From NCBI GenBank assembly GCA_963995505.1, contig OZ023190.1, forward strand, positions 7,159,344 to 7,223,343: 64,000 nucleotides of DNA, given 5' to 3'. This document shows, piece by piece, positions 45,770-59,103 of the stretch. The DNA is from Hypericum androsaemum. Taxonomy: Eukaryota > Streptophyta > Magnoliopsida > Malpighiales > Hypericaceae. Below the pieces are notes generated by a model. The model did not search any database. It had not been told where the DNA came from and worked only from the letters and a program-made list of their open reading frames with translations. Each line of letters begins with the position of its first letter. Position 1 is the first letter of the stretch. The position numbers and the translations under genes were made by a program.

Positions 45770-46000
45770 CATTTGCCTCCGGCCACGCCGCATCTCCAGC
45801 CCTGCCGTCAAGACCGTCGCTCCCCCGCCCTAGTCCGGGTTCAGGTTCCGATCGGCCACGACTCCCGTGCCCGTCCGTGTCCCCGTCCCAGGGAGCCGGA
45901 GTTTGTACGTGAACCTAAAGCTACAGAGGGGTGCAGATTCGGGTTCGGGTTTAGGTTTGGGTGGGGTTCTTTCAAAGGATGTGTTCGATTAGGGTTTTCG
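45770..46000 (+). other. GC-rich segment, possible second captured fragment
   Basis: This short stretch is far richer in GC than its neighbours (CCACGCCGCATCTCCAGCCC and on) and ends in CGGGTTCGGGTTTAGGTTTG. It may be a captured piece of another host gene, but no protein family is recognised. Confidence 0.3.
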
Positions 46001-46020
46001 TGATCTCTTTTTTTTGTTTG

Positions 46021-46975
46021 AGTATGTAATGATATTGATTTGAGTATGTAATGATATTAGTTTGAGTCTGTATTGAAATTAGTTTGAGTAAATAAAGATA
46101 TTGGTTTGAGTATGTACTGATATTGGTTTGAGTATGTATTGTATTGAAATTAGTTTGAGTAAATAAAGATATTGGTTTGAGTATGTACTGATATTGGTTT
46201 GAGTATGTATTGATATTGGTTTGAGTCGGTAATGATATTGGTTTGAGTCTGTAATGATATTGGTTTGAATACGTAATTTCATTGGTTTTAGTCTGTAATG
46301 ATATTGGTTTTCGAACGTAGTGATATTGGTTTTCGAATGTGGTGATATATTGGTTTTCGAATGTGGTGATATATTGGTTTTCGAATGTGTTGATATTGGT
46401 TTTCGAATGTGGTAATATTAATTTTCGAACATCGTAATATTAGTTTCTGAATGTAGTGATATTGATATTGGTTTCCGAACGTAGTGATATTGGTTTGCGA
46501 ATATAGTGATATTGGTTTTTGAATGCTATGATATTGGTTTTCTATTGAATTTTTGTTTTTTGGTTCTTTGAGTTTATTTATTAAAAAAAATATCTGATAA
46601 CTGGTAGCATTTTTAAAATTGATAATAATTTAAAGAGAGAGAGAAAGAGTCGGTAATGATATTAGTTTTGAGTCTGTAATGATATTGGTTTGAGTAAGTA
46701 ATTCTATTAGTTTTAGTCTGTAATGATATTAGTTTTCGAACGTAGTGATATTGGTTTTCGAATGTGGTGATATATTGGTTTTCGAATGTGTTGATATTGC
46801 TTTTCGAATGTGGTAATATTGGTTTCCGAACGTCGTGATATTAGTTTCTGAACGTCGTGATATTGGTTTTCGAACGTAGGGATATTGGTTTTCGAACGTC
46901 GTGATATTAGTTTCCGAATGTAGTGATATTGATTTTCGAATGCACTGATATTAGTTTTCTATTAAATTTTTGTTC
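46021..46975. repeat. 22-bp minisatellite (TGATATTGGTTT...) in a duplicated block
   Basis: About forty 22-bp units of the kinds TGATATTGGTTTGAGTATGT and TGATATTGGTTTTCGAATGT fill 46021-46560 and 46648-46975. A larger unit of about 410 bp, ending AATAATTTAAAGAGAGAGAG, is duplicated: the first copy ends near 46647 and the second near 47057. The reverse-strand ORF at 46079-46282 is repeat translation. Confidence 0.9.
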
Positions 46976-47057
46976 TTTGAGTTTATTTATTAAAAAAAAA
47001 TCTGGTAACTGGTAGCATTTTTGAAATTGACAATAATTTAAAGAGAGAGAGAAAGAG

Positions 47058-49252
47058 GCCTCGTGGTGCGTTCCTTCCTCTTTTCACGAGAGATTGGCTT
47101 ATATTTTTTTGACTTTTTTAGTCTTTCCATAAAAAAAGGTTCATTCCTTTTTCTATTTTCTCTTTCCTCTTTTTGGCCTTCTCGTGGGATTGGTTCCTTC
47201 CTCTTTCCATCTCCGCTTTTGTTTCTTATAATTTTCCAATTTTACCCTTGATTACTTTATTAATACCTAGATTATCACAATCTCTCCTTTAGTTCCCAAA
47301 TTTGGAGACTACCCTTGTCCCCTTCTAATCTCTCCCCCGATTTGCATATTAAAAAAATGTAAATATACGATATTAAAATAGAAGAAGATGTAACATTTTC
47401 GAAACCTTTCATAATTGCATAAATTGCAACTATAAGAATGCTAGGGGGAGAGTTTAGAGAGCTCTTATTGAGGGAAAAGAGCTATGCTACGAGGGAGAGT
47501 TTAATAATCAAATATGTATTTAATGTGGTCATTAACCAGGTTCATAAATGAGTTGTTATATCAACCACCAAAATCCCATATTCATATGACTTTAAGGAGA
47601 TTTTAAATTTGGAAATTCAAAAATAAGATTTGACGCAGCAAAATCTTGTCCTGAGTTCTTGCATTATATCAATGAGGATGTAACCATGTTAAAATTCATC
47701 AGTGATAATTTTATTATTTTCTGTAATTTTGTCCAATTTGAATCTACACTAGTCAATTGGTCTGAAGATTTGATTGACCGGCCTACTTGCCAGAACCTTC
47801 AGGAGGCTCCTGCGTCCGACTATCACACATGAGCCAACTATAGCCTCCACGAACAACCAAGACCCAGCAAGTACTCGACAGAATCGACAAATTAAGGTAA
47901 CCGACGAGTCCCTTCTAGCTTCAAAGATACACACCGTATTTAGTCGTGGACCTTATGTCAAATGAGCAACTTTTTCAAAATAATTGGAGAATCTCAGATC
48001 CGAAACGGAAGATTGTTGGGCTCAATATTTTTAATAAACGATATATATATATATATATATATATTAAAATCAAAAGAAAGAAAGATTTATCGGATCCAAA
48101 ATCAACATAATAACGTCTAACTATCCCACATGCGGATACTCAAGATGCTTCAAATGAAACTAGTGGACTCCCTCATACAGTGTATACAAGGTTGCAGTCG
48201 CATATCTCTATATCATTGTAAAATCCTATGGATAAACCCTACTATGATATGGAAAAAGTGCGGATAAGCATTAATGCTCCGAAAGCAATGCTCACAGAGC
48301 ATGCAGGAGTGATTACTACCTTGTAACGGTCCCATGATCTGACCGACTGTCTCCATAGATCAATATGAATATTTTTCAGCGTGTTTTGTTTTTACTCACA
48401 TGCACTCTAGGAAATTTCTCAGAAGATGACCTATCCTGAAATTGCACCAGGCTAAACATCCTTAACCTTAAAATTTTCTCAATATGTGTGTCAAAAAAGT
48501 AAGTACACCTTATTAACGTGGATAGTTCAAATCAAACCAGTTAACTATTTTGAAGATATATTATTAAGAGGTATCACATACCCATTCCCCGATTATTTTG
48601 AGATTCTACGAAAGGCATATTGGGTTGGGCAGCCAAGCCCATGAACATTTGACTAGGTGTGTGAGAGGGTTGGACTTGCACAACGTATCTTTTCGGATAT
48701 TTTAGGTAATTCAAATTGATAACTTTACTATCTGGAATTCATTTTTTATAATTTGAATTCAGATACAAAATTAATCAAATTCAAAAAAATCAGATATGAA
48801 TTTAGACATCGGGCAGTAAAATTTTATAGGTTCCCTTATTATGTTTCACCTTAAAGAGAATTATTAGTTTATGAAGTCTATGAACTAAAGATTTATATAA
48901 AGAACTTGCAACGAATTATGATATTAGTAACTTATCAAAATTACTAAAAATTAAATTAAATGAGTTAGATACAAAAAATATAGAGATACGAATTTGTGGA
49001 TACTGAAGTTTTACTGTATCAAGGGAAACCGTTCTACAGCAATTAGCTTTCCAGAAAGGATGGTCTGTCTCATCTGCATCTAATTGATCAACTTATTTAA
49101 ATAAATTAAACGAATTGACCTTTACGCAACATTACGCGATGATAATTTCTAAAATTAAATTTTAAATTAACCTAGCATTAACCCGCCACTGCCAGCCCAA
49201 TTGCCCACCTTCTATATATACACCATTCAACAGCTCTTGGACAAATAGCCAA
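47058..49252. other. Repeat-derived spacer downstream of NAC gene
   Basis: 47255-47330 looks like the right terminus of the Pack-type family (reversed: GATTAGAAGGGGAC...TTTGGGAACTAA). At 48008-48025 GGAAGATTGTTGGG resembles a purine tract followed by an LTR start, then an (AT)n run, so 48016-48600 may be a Copia LTR fragment. No coding frame is convincing. Confidence 0.35.
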
Positions 49253-50262
49253 TCAAAATGGCTTCTGCAAGTAGGCAAACATGTCTTGCATCTGGTCCAC
49301 GTCCATCTGGAACAGAACCGGCGAAGTCAACGGGTCATACTCCTGGAGGGGACGGTCGGATCCCAGATCGAAATCGAAGCCAAAACCAACGTCGTTCCAA
49401 TTTGGTTCGCTGTGGACGATCCCATCCTCGGGTGAGAGCACGTGCTCCGAGGAACTGGAGCACGTGCTTCGGTCGCCCGAAGATGTTCCATATCCCATTC
49501 TATTTTGACTAGGAACCAAAATGTTGGGCTTCACATCCTCTGCCTCGGAGTATTTCGTTGCCGTACTAGTCATGGAATAGTGCTTCTCTATAATTCCCTT
49601 CTTGTTATAAATTCTACATAGCACCCAATCATCGAGCTGCAATAAATAATTGAAATTTTTATTTTGAGCTAAAAATAAAAATTCGAAAAAGGTATATATG
49701 TAAATGTATAAAGTACGTACTTACCCTTTGATTCTTCTTATTGCCAGCGGATCGGTCCACATTGGCTAGGCGATACTCGTGCATGATCCAATTGGTTTTG
49801 ATTCCATTGGGAGCCTTGCCCGTATAAAACACCAAGGCCTTCTTGATGGCCAGCGTTTTGGGCCGACCAATGGGCTTGTCGACTCCGGTCGCCTTCCAGT
49901 AACCGGACCCAGCACCCCGATTCGGCCTCGAACCATTTGGGTACTTCCTGTCTCTCGGAGAAAAAAAGTACCATTCTTTCTCACCGTAACGAGCCATATC
50001 TAAACAAATTATTAATCAGCAATTTATTAATACAATTTCATATACCCAAACAATAATTAAAAAATTACATAGTTAGTGAGAAGGAAAAGAAATTACCTGG
50101 CAGCTCCCAGGGGTCGAACTTGTAAAGATCGACTTCGGCGATGACGGGGACGGAAATGGGCTGCCCTGCACATCTCCTGCACAAGTAATGGGTGACAAGC
50201 TCGTCGTCCGTTGGATGGAACCGAAACCCAGGAGGCAAGTCTAGCTCATGAGCATCCTTCAT
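49253..50262 (-). CDS. NAC transcription factor, SNAC-A/ATAF type, 274 aa
   Basis: Three exons join in phase: 50262-50097, 49999-49725 and 49636-49253. The start [20 protein letters not shown] is the first ATG; the codon six triplets upstream is TTG. All NAC subdomains are present: [74 protein letters not shown] and [14 protein letters not shown]. The wording [15 protein letters not shown] and the C-terminal [10 protein letters not shown] place it near ATAF1/ATAF2 and SNAC1, which control drought, ABA, wounding and senescence responses. Exon positions match the usual three-exon NAC pattern. Gene looks intact; exact orthology is not settled. Confidence 0.94.
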
Positions 50263-50463
50263 CTTAAATTTCCAACCCAACAGAACAAAGACTAATTATT
50301 AATATATTAAGCTCTAGTGGAATCCGGAAGTATTCTTCTTCTTCTTCTTGTTTATATTTTTTTCTATATCGTTTGGCTTTTGTGTAGAGTATCAATGTTA
50401 GTGTTTGATGTTGTTGCTGACCCAAAGCAATCCAAGTAATGGGAACGAAGCAAAGAGTAGGTG

Positions 50464-50472
50464 CTTATATAT
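50464..50472 (-). promoter_or_regulatory. Probable NAC TATA box
   Basis: The minus strand reads CCATATATAAGC here, about 200 bp before the NAC start codon. This leaves room for a 5' UTR of roughly 170 nt with a GAAGAAGAAGAAGAA tract. Confidence 0.55.
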
Positions 50473-50608
50473 GGCATTCTGCACGTGGGTTTATTAGCAG
50501 CCACTGACCATCCCAACCGGGGACCACTTGTGGGTCCACTATGTCGGGGAATTTTGTCATTGCTTCCGTCACTTGCCTTGTTCCCTCTTCTTATCCCCCA
50601 TTTATTTA

Positions 50609-52772
50609 GGATTTTTTGTCTGAATGGTGTTACTATTCATGATATTTTGTGAAAAAAGTGTCCGAATTTAAAGTATTGCGAACGCGGTGTCCACGTGGCA
50701 CGGACGCCAAAAAAAGTTGAATCTTAGACCAAGATTCGACTTTTTATGTCGGATGATCAAGATCTGACTTTTTATGTCGGATGATCAAGATCTGACTTTT
50801 TTTGGGGAATCTATCATCCAACTTAAAAAGTCGGTTCTTAGAAAAATTCGACTTAAAAATGTCGGATCTTGGTAAAATAATCATAGTGTGCTTCTGGCTT
50901 GGTGGTGAAGGCGCCCGCATCTCACTCTTTGGTCATTGGTTCAATTCTTTCTACCAACATTTTTACAATCTTATTTTCACTATCAACATAAATATAATAT
51001 AAAATATATTAAATTGTAATAAATAGACAACAAATTCTTCATAGTTAATTTGGTCTAAGTTGTGGTCCTAAGGTTATAAGTTCAATACTTGAGTTGAATT
51101 TTTTTTTGATAAAAAAACTTATTTTTTAATAAAATTATTTGTTTATCCATTATAATTGGTAATTGGTCAAATAAATTTTTTTATCAACATTTTTTATCTA
51201 TTATAATCAGTAATTGGTCAAATAAGTTTTTTAATCAAAAAATTATTTTTTTATCCATTATAATTGGTAATTGGACAAATAATTTTTTTATAAATTTTTT
51301 TAGTCAATTATAATCGGGTTTTTTATTAAAAATTTTTATCCATTATAATTAGTTTTTTATTAAAAAAAATTATTTCTATTATAACCAATTATAATGGATA
51401 TAATATTTTTTAATAAAAATCTTTTATAATGGATAAAAAACATTTAATGAAAAATACCAATTATAATGGATAAAAATAATTTTTTTATTAAAAATATATT
51501 TGACCAATTACCAATTATAATAGATAAAAAAATTTTTGATAAAAAAACTTATTTGACCAATTACCAATTATAATAGATAAAAAAAAGTCAAACTCAAGTA
51601 TTGAACAAAATTAGGGATGGCAATTGGTAGGGTAGGGTATTGATAGGACCCTACCCATACCCTAGTTTTTTTTGATGGACCCATACCCTACCCTCGACCC
51701 TACAAATTTTTTATTGTTAGATTCATACCCTACCCTCCTAGAGACTCAGGGTCTACAGGGTCTGCAGGGTCCGACCCTTTAACGTTCTGCATTTTGATAA
51801 TTTTTAATAAAAACTTAATTTTTATATAAAATTTAAATAAATTCAAGAATCTACTATGTTACACATCAACATTCAATAAAAATTTGATGAAACATCAAAT
51901 TTTACAATTTAATTTCAATAGTCCAAGATTTTTTTTTAGAGTTTGAAGTACATAAACAATTCAACAAAAGAAAAATATAGCATGTCAGCTTCTAGTGATC
52001 CATCATTCATGACATCTTCTAAGCTAGTTCCGGAAAAACATAATAAATATGTTAAAGTTAACCATCAAGTATATTATATATATTATCAATACGGTCTAAC
52101 AAGGGTCTAACTACAGTCTAATTAGGGTAGAGTCTAAAATATGGTAAAAATGTAAGGGTAGGGTCCGACCCACAGGGTCTATCTATGGATTCATACCCTA
52201 CCCTAGACCCTACCTCTAAACATAGACTCATACCCATACCCTACCGTAGACCCAGTCAAAGTCAACATACCCTAGACCCGTAGGGTAAGGGTAGGGTCCG
52301 ACCATCAGGGTATGAGTATTTCTGCCATCCCTAAACAAAATTACAAAAAGGTTGCTAGTAGGAATTGAACCAATTTCCAAAAGGTGTAATGCGGGCACCT
52401 TCAGCACCAAGCTAGAAGTGCACTATGCTTATTATACCAAGATCCGACTTTTTAAGTCAGATTTGGCCAAGCTCCGACTTTTTTAGTCTGATGTTTGATT
52501 CGTCAAAAAAAGTCAGATCTTGGTCAGCCGACTTTTTACCAAGATCTGACTTTTTAAGTCGGATTTGGCCAAGATCCGACTTTTTTAATCGGATGTTTGA
52601 TTCGTCAAAAAAAGTCGGATCTTGGTCATCCGACATAAAAAGTCAGATCTTGGTCCAAGATCCGACTGTTTTTGGCATCAGTGCCACGTGGACACCGCGT
52701 TCGCAATACTTTAAATTCGGACACTTTTTTCACAAAACATCTTGAATAGTAACACCATTCAGACAAAAAACC
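50609..52772. mobile_element. Long-TIR Mutator-like element upstream of NAC
   Basis: The left end GGATTTTTTGTCTGAATGGT and reversed right end GGTTTTTTGTCTGAATGGTG start inverted repeats of about 300 bp with many AAGTCGGATCTTGGTC-type sub-repeats and a CCACGTGG box in each arm. TTTATTTA flanks both ends (50601-50608 and 52774-52781 if the last C is counted as element). The terminus matches that of the 26641-29501 element. The AT-rich centre has no transposase and holds a hAT-like insertion. Confidence 0.75.
51612..52333. mobile_element. hAT-like MITE
   Basis: TAGGGATGGCA at the left and TGCCATCCCTA at the right form perfect 11-bp inverted ends, flanked by an exact 8-bp duplication AACAAAAT (51604-51611 and 52334-52341). 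Subterminal zones are full of GGGTAGGGTA and its complement, as in 33168-34369. There is no coding capacity. Confidence 0.85.
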
Positions 52773-52781
52773 CTTTATTTA

Positions 52782-53878
52782 CTTCTTCAAATATTTACCT
52801 CTCATTATTAATCACTTCCCGCTTCGGTAGTAATTACTTGCGACTTCCGAGCAGTAGTTTTGACTGGTGTTTTTAAAACAGAACTAGAAGATAATAAAAA
52901 AGAATTCAATTTTTTGATTTACTAGATCTATTCGATGAGGCCATTAGTCTGACGAGAACTTTTTTCTTCTTCCTTTTATACTAATCATTATTAAATAATG
53001 CAAAATAAATTCAATCTAGCATTAAAAATGCTAAATAGGTTTAAATATTTACCAATTTTTCTTTAAAAATTAATTTAACAAGTCGACAGCGATTTACTTT
53101 TTTGGCGATTTACGTTTGTTAGATTAAAAATTAATTAAATCTAGCGATTTTCTTTACCAATGGTATGACTTCGGCTGTGAGCAAATCAAATTAAGGATGA
53201 GGAATTTAATTTTGCTCGGTAGAAACTAGAAGTAGATTAGGCCGTTTTATAAATTTTGTTGGCTTTTCTATTTACAATTTTGTTGGCGATTTACGTTTTG
53301 TTATTTCTTGTCATCCTTTTTTCTATTCACGACGAACCAATTTATATTTAAAAATAGACAGAGCTTGGTCTTGATTAACGGTCTGACCGACAATTTTAAG
53401 CTGATTATTTCATAAGTACATCTCCTTTTCTAACATTTAAGATTCCAAATTCAATTTATTATTTTATTTCATTATCAGTTGAACTAAGTTTTAATAATTT
53501 AATTAAATATTTTTTGCTATATAATATGAAATCCTTTTACTTTAAAATCGTCTTATGGAAGTCGGATATGTGATGCAATGTTTTTTAACTTATAAAAAGT
53601 TAATTAGTAAGGTATTGGTTTGATGCGGTATGTGCCAGAATCTGATAATTTATTATTGATAACTTTTTTTATTGGTAAATTTTACGACAATAATTATATT
53701 GATCAATGATTGAACACTAGAATTTTGTCAAATTTTCCTATATCTTGTCTCATTAGCTCTAATGTCATTTGGTTTATAATAACGACTATCATCAGCATTG
53801 TAATTATATATCAATTTTCCATAAAGAAAATTATGCATCGTTAGGAAATCAACCTCTAAAAGATATGGATGTGCAGTA
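52782..53878. other. AT-rich spacer, nothing recognised
   Basis: No gene, LTR end or tandem array is apparent in this stretch. Confidence 0.4.
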
Positions 53879-55430
53879 GAATTATATTTGTTTTAACAAA
53901 AAAAAGTGAAACAGACACAAAAAAATTATGTGGTTTATTAAATTGTCTACATCCGCATGAGAGAGGGAGATATCTTATTGATGAGTTTTTCTTATTTAAG
54001 CTCACCTCAATTTCTCACATTAAAATTAGAAATTGCCCCTTTTTAGAACCATAGAGTTCAACTCAAAATTATACCGACTCCACCTTGAATCTTAGACACT
54101 TCATCCTCATAAAAAATCTATGAACCCCAGACACACGAGTTCTTATGGAGACGTAAACCTATGAGTAATGTCTATCTATTTTTTCGGTCATCCTTATACT
54201 TTGCAAACTTGAACTGCTTCTTTGTTGAACATTTCTTCTTTTTTCGCAAACCAATGCTATAAGCCATAGCATACATTGAACAACCATTTCTCTTACCTAG
54301 TAGAACCCTTAACATGTTGCGAACTTCACCACTCGCCCTTGAGTGAGATAAACCATAATTTGCTTTTGGTGTGATCTACGGTCCTGCATTCCCAATGTCA
54401 AACCAATCGAACAGCTTTTCTTTGCATGTGGCTTAAGACAACCATAGCTTCTTGCTAACCGTGCATCTACGAGAGAACCATAGCTTCTTGCTAACCATGC
54501 TTTTGCGAAACAACTATAACAACCATGCCTCTGCGAAATAACTATAGCTTTTTGCTAGAAATGCCTCTGTGAAACAAGCGTAGCTTTTTTGCATACCATG
54601 TCTCTACGAATACCTATTCTAAGAACTATCTTGGCTATGCTCAAACCATTCACGTCAACACCTTACTCCCTCGATGATCTAACCTCATATGCCTTGAGCG
54701 TTTGCCAACTCTTTTAGACCCAATAATGTGATTGCACCTACGATGGTGTTTTCTACCAATCTTGAAGTTTTCTCTTTCACCCTTCATCCCTACCATAGCA
54801 TCCTTCTCCCTTTTCATTAGTCCACCTTTATAACTATGCACGTTATAATCCAAGGTCGCTAACGATAATAAACTATCAGGATGCTTTAGACTTGATGAGA
54901 CAGAAAGCAAGTCACCATCAGACACGTCCAAATATTTGGCTGTGTTTGCGGATGTTGATCCTTTTTTCTCGCTGTCTTGATTCCCAATTCGTCCTGGACA
55001 GTCCCTCTTCATGTTCCTTTTTTTTCGCACTTGAAGCAACTTCCATTGAACTTTTCTAACACCAACTTAAATCCGCTTCCATTTTTTCCCTCTCTTTGAT
55101 CTTCCATCTTTGTGCTGACCATTCCTTGTTTACAAACAGATCCTTGACATGCTTTTTTCACTTGAAATTTGTCATTCTATTGAACTTCACATGGTCAAAC
55201 TTCGCGCCAAAACCAACCGTCTTTCCATAGAAATTCTGATACCAATTTGTTAGAAATTACCTCTGTTCTAACGGAAGAAAACAAGAACGCAAAATAGACA
55301 TAAGAAAATTATGTGGTTCCACGGAAGGAAGGAGAGATCTTATTGATAAGTTTTCGCTTACACCCAAACTCACCTCAAGCTCTTACATTAGAGTTAGAGC
55401 CATATCAATTTATATGCGAACCTTGATACA
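53879..55430 (-). mobile_element. Non-autonomous Copia remnant, minus strand
   Basis: The minus-strand primer site TTGGTATCAGAA lies next to TGTTAGAAATTACC (plus strand) at about 55250, the inner edge of the 5' LTR. A related block at 53879-54050 (ATTATGTGGTT...GAGGGAGATATCTTATTGAT) is the other LTR. Inside, a knuckle-like KRNMKRDCPGR lies at about 55010, with the first cysteine lost, then a gag tail. 54430-54620 carries tandem AACCATAGCTTCTTGCTAAC units, complementary to motifs in the elements at 31.5 and 43.6 kb. Confidence 0.65.
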
Positions 55431-56930
55431 TCTAAGTTAAAATATGAATATGAAACAGGATCATTGTCAAACAAAAAATTCTAAATTTTGAACTATTCTT
55501 TAACATTTATATTCTTAAAAGAATTGGTACCTAATTATTTATTAACCTGACCAGCATTTTCTTGAAAGGCTAAATATTTAGTCAAGCATCTCCCAATATT
55601 TTGATTGGTTTATTCCCGTGTCAGTAGAGCTATGAGCTTTTCGTCGCGTCTTTATTCATTGTACACGTTGATAATGAAATAAACATAACATTTCAATTCA
55701 GTCTTGTTTGATTGCAATTTCATATGTTTTTGATGGAAAATTAATCCACATATATATATTATTTCAATTTCATATGATTGCAATTTCATATATTTTTTAT
55801 GAAAAATTAATCCACATATATGAGATATATATATATATATATATATATTAAAAAAATATTACTAATAAGTATTTAGATCATCGAACATAACAATATAGAA
55901 TATGAAAATTTTATCATCTTTCAAAACTCATATCTAACTCTAATTTGGGTTAATTATTTGAATGACAATTTGGATGTTAGTGTTTTCGGCGGACACACTC
56001 CTCCTTATTTCAAGTTAATTAGTTACCTACTAACTCAGATGATGACTAATATGTTATCTGAGTTAATCAATATTAACTTAGATAATGACTAACTGCTCCT
56101 TTCCATAAAAAAGACGTTAATCAATATTCCTCCCGACTATTTGAGCTTTTTTTATTTGATTAAAAGAAGTCGGCTGCCCCTACCTCTTCGGTATGGTTGA
56201 CCATAACCAGTTTTCTCTCTCTCTTTTTCTTCTGAATAGAGCTATCCTATGTTTGAAATTGAAAGTCGTCAAACTTGCAAATTGACAGCAACAATCAAAT
56301 AGAAAGGTTCCACGTTGGGATATAAATTCCTTGGGCGAGAGGGTATTCTGAATAATTGGACCAAGGGATCTGAATCACACGTCACTTGCCAACGTAACCT
56401 ATAGACCCCAAGCTCATTTTTTTGTATTTATAATAAAATTTAGTTCAATTGAGTTGGGTCCACTTGGACGGATTAGTTCCGTTAACGTCATCGCTTACAT
56501 CTCAAATAGTACAAGTTCAAAATAAGGGACGAAATGCCGCAATTAACTAAATACGGGTGACATATTTACCCAAAAAAAAGGGTGACATGCTTACACGTTG
56601 TTATAAATGAAAGATGTTGGAAAGAATTACGTATAAAAGAATAAGAAAAATAGGAGCAAATTTGAAAAGATGGGAAATGGGGAATTAAATTTTCAAAATT
56701 CTCTTAAGTCCCTCACTTTTTTTTAGGGAAAACATGAGCATTTATATTAAGTTGGAAAATTCGTGAATAAAAGTACATCTAGTTTATCCGGATGGAACAA
56801 AACCCAATCCGAGGGAAGAAGTTTTAGGCGGGCTTGGCGACATAACCAATCCGCAACCGTGTTTTGGACACGAAAAATATGCAAAAAAGAACAATAAGAT
56901 AATAGTGTTTTGGATACCAGTTGGTCGATA
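55431..56930. other. AT-rich spacer with (AT)n microsatellite
   Basis: An (AT)n run sits at about 55825-55848. TCATATGATTGCAATTTCAT-like sequence is repeated near 55720-55800. No gene is recognised. 56660-56930 is non-LTR-like debris at the Gypsy truncation point. Confidence 0.45.
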
Positions 56931-59103
56931 GTGGATACCTGTTCTTAACAGTAAGCTTGTTCAGCTCCCGGTAATTCACACACATTCTCATAGTTCCATC
57001 TTTCTTCTTCACAAATAGGACTGGTGCTCCCTAAGGGGACACACTGGGCCTGATGAATCCCTTATCCAATAGCTCTACCAGTTGCACCTTCAAATCCTTC
57101 AATTCTGCTAGGGCCATATGGTAGGGTGCTTTAGAAACTAGTCTAGTCCCAGGGACCAACTCAATTTGAAACTCAACTTCACGGTCTGGGGGTACTCCCT
57201 CTACATCTTCTGGGAATACATCTGAAAACTCCTTAGCCACGGTGATTCAGTCCATTGTACCCTCACTCCGGGTATCAAGCGTCGTGGCCAGATAAGCCAC
57301 TGCACCATTTTGCATCAGTCTCCTTGCCTCTAGGGCAGAGATTATACGAAACGATTATTCCGTGCATTCGCTCTCGTATATGAATTCTTCTTGCCCGAGA
57401 GTGCAAAAAATGACTGCTCTTCTCCTGCAATTAATGGACGCGTGGTGTTCTGCCAGCCAATCCATACCTAAAATTAACATCGAAGCCCATCATTCTCAGA
57501 ATTCGGAAATGCCCCTGAAGTCGACGATCGCTAATGTTGATGTCACAATAACACCCATGGTCCACCTGAACAGTCTTTCCCATCGGTGTTCTAACTTCCA
57601 TTTCCTCCTTACACCTATTCCTTAGCAGCTTGTGTCTTCTCACAAAGTGTTCAACAATAAAGGAATGGGTAGCTCCAGAATCAAACAAAGTGTTTGCAGT
57701 AAAGCCAGATACTAAGAACTTGCCTGTTAGTGACAGAGTTCCAAAATCAAATTTTTGCTCATGTAGGGTAAAACCAACTACTAAGTTAAGGTTACCTGTC
57801 ACCACGTCTCCTCTCTGACCCGCCTTCTCTTGATTGAGTGCGTAGACTCGAGCTGTAGCTTTGGTTTTCAAGTTCGCTCCTGCTGGTATAGAGGTATGGT
57901 TGGTAGAGCCCGCTCTTACACAAAGTTTAGGACAGTTTACCAGCTGATGTCCCATCTTTCCACACTTGAAGCAAGCCCCAGTGATCCACCTGCATTGTTC
58001 TTATATGTGCCCTACACGCTTAAACCTCCCACACCATGTGTCAGCCATGTGCCCTGCATTGCTCTTGACAGAACTTCCCCCTGGTCCTGGAGTTGGGTTA
58101 TATGGCCTCTTTGCCAGTTCCGTGGTCTGACCCCCCCAACATTTGGGCCCATTTTCCTCTTGGCCAGCTCCTTGTTCCCTTTCCTCCACTGCAGGTTTTG
58201 CTCGACAACCAGTGCCCTCTCAAGTACGTCCTTATATGTGGGCAACATGAAAGACACCACATGGTCCCTGATCTCTTCTGCAAGTCCCTCCTCGAATTTT
58301 TGAGCTCGAGTGTCTTCATCTAAGGAAGCAGTAGACTTGAACATCGAGAGCCTGGAAAATTCCTGATCGTACTGTGTCACTGTCATATCCCCTTGCACCA
58401 GCTGATTGAACTCTCATGCCATCTCCCTCCGCTTGGGAGCTGGGATGAATCGATCTCTGAAGTCCTTCAAGAATGCTTCCCAGCCGTATACGTTAGCTTC
58501 CATAACCCCATAGGCATGTTGATCCGTTCTTTGCTTCTCCACACGTATTCGTTCCCGAGTTTTCCACCATCTCCGAGCATTCCCCATGAGCATATATGAA
58601 GCGAACATGACCTTCTCAGCTGGCAGGGTGTGTGCAATCTGAAACGCCTTCTCTGTCTCCATCACCCAGTCCTCCACCTGTATTGGGTCTTGTGTACCAT
58701 CAAAGCCAGGCGGCTTGACCCTCAGGAATTCACAGTAGGCTCCGGCTGCTGGATGTGGCTGCATCACCACCGGTTGTTGCATAGCCATAGCAGTTGCTTG
58801 CTTTTGCTAAGCCAGTAAAGTTAGAATCTGTATAAGTGCACCATCGGCGGGTGGCGGCGGAACGACACTAGCCGGGCTATTGACACGGGCCTCAAAGTTA
58901 GCATGCCCATTGATGGCAGATTGTGCATCTGAGTCAGCATGCACATTTGAGTCAACAGGCGCATTTGAATCAACAGGCGCATCGGTGGCAGCAGCTCGCG
59001 CATTCCTAGCAGCAAGTAGAGGCAACCCTAGAAGTTCCTCGGGGTTCGCGCCCTGTTCCGAACCTTCTCCCCTGGATGCTCGGCTTCTTGTTTGTGGTGC
59101 CAT
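56931..59103 (-). pseudogene. Gypsy gag-protease-partial reverse transcriptase
   Basis: Minus-strand frames in order: gag start MAPQTRSRASRGEGSEQG at 59103; gag core FLRVKPPGFDGTQDPIQVED and RDRFIPAPKRREMA (58788-58414); EFNQLVQGDMTVTQYDQEFS (58400 on); a zinc-knuckle remnant near 58000-57960; protease with LFDSGATHSFI at about 57670; the reverse transcriptase entry [20 protein letters not shown] at about 57220; and [17 protein letters not shown] ending near 56940. The reading then breaks into unrelated sequence, so fingers, palm, RNase H and integrase are lost. In-frame stops separate the parts. The gag/pro arrangement suggests a chromovirus-like or related Gypsy. Confidence 0.88.

Noticed and set aside
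47774..47965. ORF MTGLLARTFRRLLRP as a possible gene
   Set aside because: No start context, domain or splice partner; likely debris before a possible LTR at 48016.
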